Source: Solen grandis (lineage: Eukaryota; Mollusca; Bivalvia; Adapedonta; Solenidae). From it: a stretch of DNA of 64,000 nt. Position numbers and translations under genes: made by a program. The notes beneath the pieces are model-generated. The model was not told where the DNA came from. It did not search any database and saw nothing but the letters and a program-made list of their open reading frames with translations. This document shows positions 55,701 to 58,700 of the stretch, piece by piece (within the stretch, counting starts at the first letter, position 1; each line of letters opens with the position of its first letter). The stretch lies in the NCBI GenBank assembly GCA_021229015.1, contig CM037782.1, positions 57,843,518 through 57,907,517 on the forward strand. Reading direction: 5' to 3'.

Positions 55701-58700
55701 CTAAGACATTTAGTGAACACTTTTAAAGTCCTCTTCCTTTTGTTCATAAGTGCAGGATAATATTAATCTCTTGAAAGATTGAGGGGGCCTCCATGGCCGA
55801 GAGGGTAAAGTCGCTGACTTTTACACTCACTCAGTCCCTCACTGCGTGGGTTCGAATCCCGGCAGGGTCATTTGGATTTTCATGTGAGGAAGCCTTCCAG
55901 CTGGCTTGCGGTAGGTCGGTGGTTCTACCCAGATGCCTCCGTGCATTCGGGGTCTTCCTCCGCCTGTAATTAGCTGGACGTCACTATATGACTGAAATAC
56001 TGTCGAAGCACCGGTAAACATAAATAGTCAAGTCTTGAAAGATTGAAGTAATTCAGTAACATTCCTGTCTCCCACAGGTATCATTCCCCCCATGGAATCC
56101 AAGTCCAGCAGAAACAGTCTTCATTGGCCCAACCAGAATCACACCCCTCCTTCCTACCCCCACCAACAGGACTGTTGCCACAACAACAACGGCTATGGAA
56201 ACAGAAAAGCTTTATAAGGCAAGAGTTGGTGGGAATCATGATAAGATAGTTGGTAAGTATGGGGTTAAGATATAAGATAGATGAGATAGACTTTAGCTCA
56301 CCAGAGCACAATATGCTCGAGGTAAGCTATTCCAATCACTCTGCATCTATCATTGTCCACCATGCATCATATGTCATGTGTCAACAAATTTCTTTGAAGG
56401 ATATCTCCTCTGAAACCAATGGTCATAATTCAGAGTCACTTGGCACAAATGGTCACGTCATGGCCCTATACCATAATTGCTTAGACTTAGTTGATCCCTT
56501 GAAAGATGAGACCCCAGGGGAGTCAGCTAGTTTCCTATATGCTTTACATGTATATGTATATAGAAATTTTTAAAAAATTCTTTTATGAAATCATGCATGG
56601 TCACAATTCAATTTCATTGGGTTCAAATGATCACCTCATGGCCTCTACCTTAATTATTAACTTAAATTGAAAAAATAGGGCCCAGGGGAGTGTGTGTTAT
56701 TTCCTTTGTCTTTTATAGGAAATTCAAAATTCAGTTGCATTCAGTGAAAATGTTCACCTTATGACTCAAACTCCACACAGTGATTTCCTTTGCAAGCATA
56801 AAAAATCACTGCCGTCACAAATGTCATGTGATGATGGTAAACTAACAAAATGGCATCTCTGTCTGCTGTCACAACAAAAATATTTTTTAAAAATGATTTT
56901 TTTTTTTACCACGAGGCGATATTTGATGTTTATTAAAGAAAACATCCCTAGGGAAATGACAATCACAGTAAAATAAATTTTTTTGGAAGAAAGAAAAATT
57001 AGCTAAATTCTGTTAATTTTTACTTGTGGTCGCAGTGGTTATCTACAACTGTAAGGGGAGGTAACTACCGCGTGGAGTTTGCTTATGACCCTCTACCATA
57101 ATTGCTAAAATGAAGTTTATCCTTAAAATAAGGGCCCTAGGTCAACTAATTTTCTTATTTAAACTGTACAGAAACTTAAGAATTCTTTGTATCTGAAATT
57201 TCTGAAGGTAGCCAGGTAAAATCAAGTGACTTGAGTTTTAATGCCTTATGGTATTCTATATAGCGTTCCAGGACCATTATGGCCTTCTTGTTGTAATAAA
57301 ATCCTTTTTTGGCAAAAAAGGAGTCTCCCAACTGCAAATTCTGAAGCAAGCTAACTTTTCTCTGCATGAAAGCTGTTCAGCAAATGAATTTGGATTACTT
57401 TATTATGATTGGTAATGTAAAATGTAAATGTTTATATGAATGGCCATCGTTTACTGAAAATATTATGCAAGTTGGCTAGAAGGCAGTGTCACAGTATGTT
57501 AAACCAGTGATCTATCAAAAATGTGTAAGGCTTGTTATTTGATGCTGGACTGCAACTTATGTGATAAAAATTGATAAGGTTTATGTTTATTTTGCAGTTA
57601 TACATGAATTCCTTCTGATGCCTTTAATTAATGAAATAAATTTAAAAAAAAAAAACATATTTAAGAAAGGTAATTAGATTGGTCACATGGAAGGTTTAAT
57701 AGGGCATTTGAATGTTGAAGTTGATGTAATAAAAATGCAGTCATACCTGTGTTACTGGCCACCTGTACTAAGAATCCAACCTGTGTCAGGCAGCTGGATT
57801 ACATGTACATGGACTTCCATTATAGCAGCCACTTTAATTATTCCATTTACTAGCCCTTAAAGACAAATTTTACTAATCATTTGGGGATAAGAATAACAAA
57901 GAACAAATCACAATTTGTTCCAGCAATAGCGCTGTCATTCATTGCGTTCCTGCTGATTGTGGCCATTATTGTGGCCATTGTGTTGATGAAGATAAGGAGA
58001 CGGGAGAGGAGGAGACTGAGGAAGAAGAAGGAGCAGCAGGAGTTTGAACTGAAGCAGCCGCTGAATGCGGCGCCGACACACGAGTCTCGGCAGAACCAGA
58101 ACTACCTGGCACGACTGGATGAGTTTAGCATGGTGTCAGCAACCCTTGGATGTAGGTTGTTTTTTTTCTTGCATATTTGATGTGACATTTCAGGGTATAC
58201 ATGATGTCCAAAAATGTCAATTTGACCTTCAATTTGTCAAAATGACACCCAAATATTTACAGTGTAAAATATTTTTTTTGCTTGTTTTGTACACACAGAT
58301 TGGACAAAGCAATATTAATGTCACATTACTGCTTAAGTGCCTTTATATATCTGGAAAAGTCTTCCTTTTGTTTATAACTTGTACATCCCTTATTATCATG
58401 ATCAAAATCTCCATCAAAGCTGTCTTCATTCTTCTGATCCTCCTATTTCAGCCCGGCCAGTGAGAGGTGATGGAATGACCACATTTAAACCACAACTCAG
58501 TGATTCGTCCTATACATATTCCAGTGTGGTAAGTTCAAGTTGAGTGTTTCAAATATGCTTACTGTATAACTGAGACACATATCTACACATGCCAAGTTAC
58601 ATTCTGTTATCTCCAAGACTGATGAAGTAGTTCATGCCAGATGTACAAACTTTTGGATATGCCAACTGTCCAACCAACCATAGACTTTAAGCAGCAAAAA

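Noticed and set aside
55789..55862. Possible tRNA gene (gggttcgaatccc)
   Set aside because: Same reason: head of a group A SINE with a perfect 14-bp target duplication.
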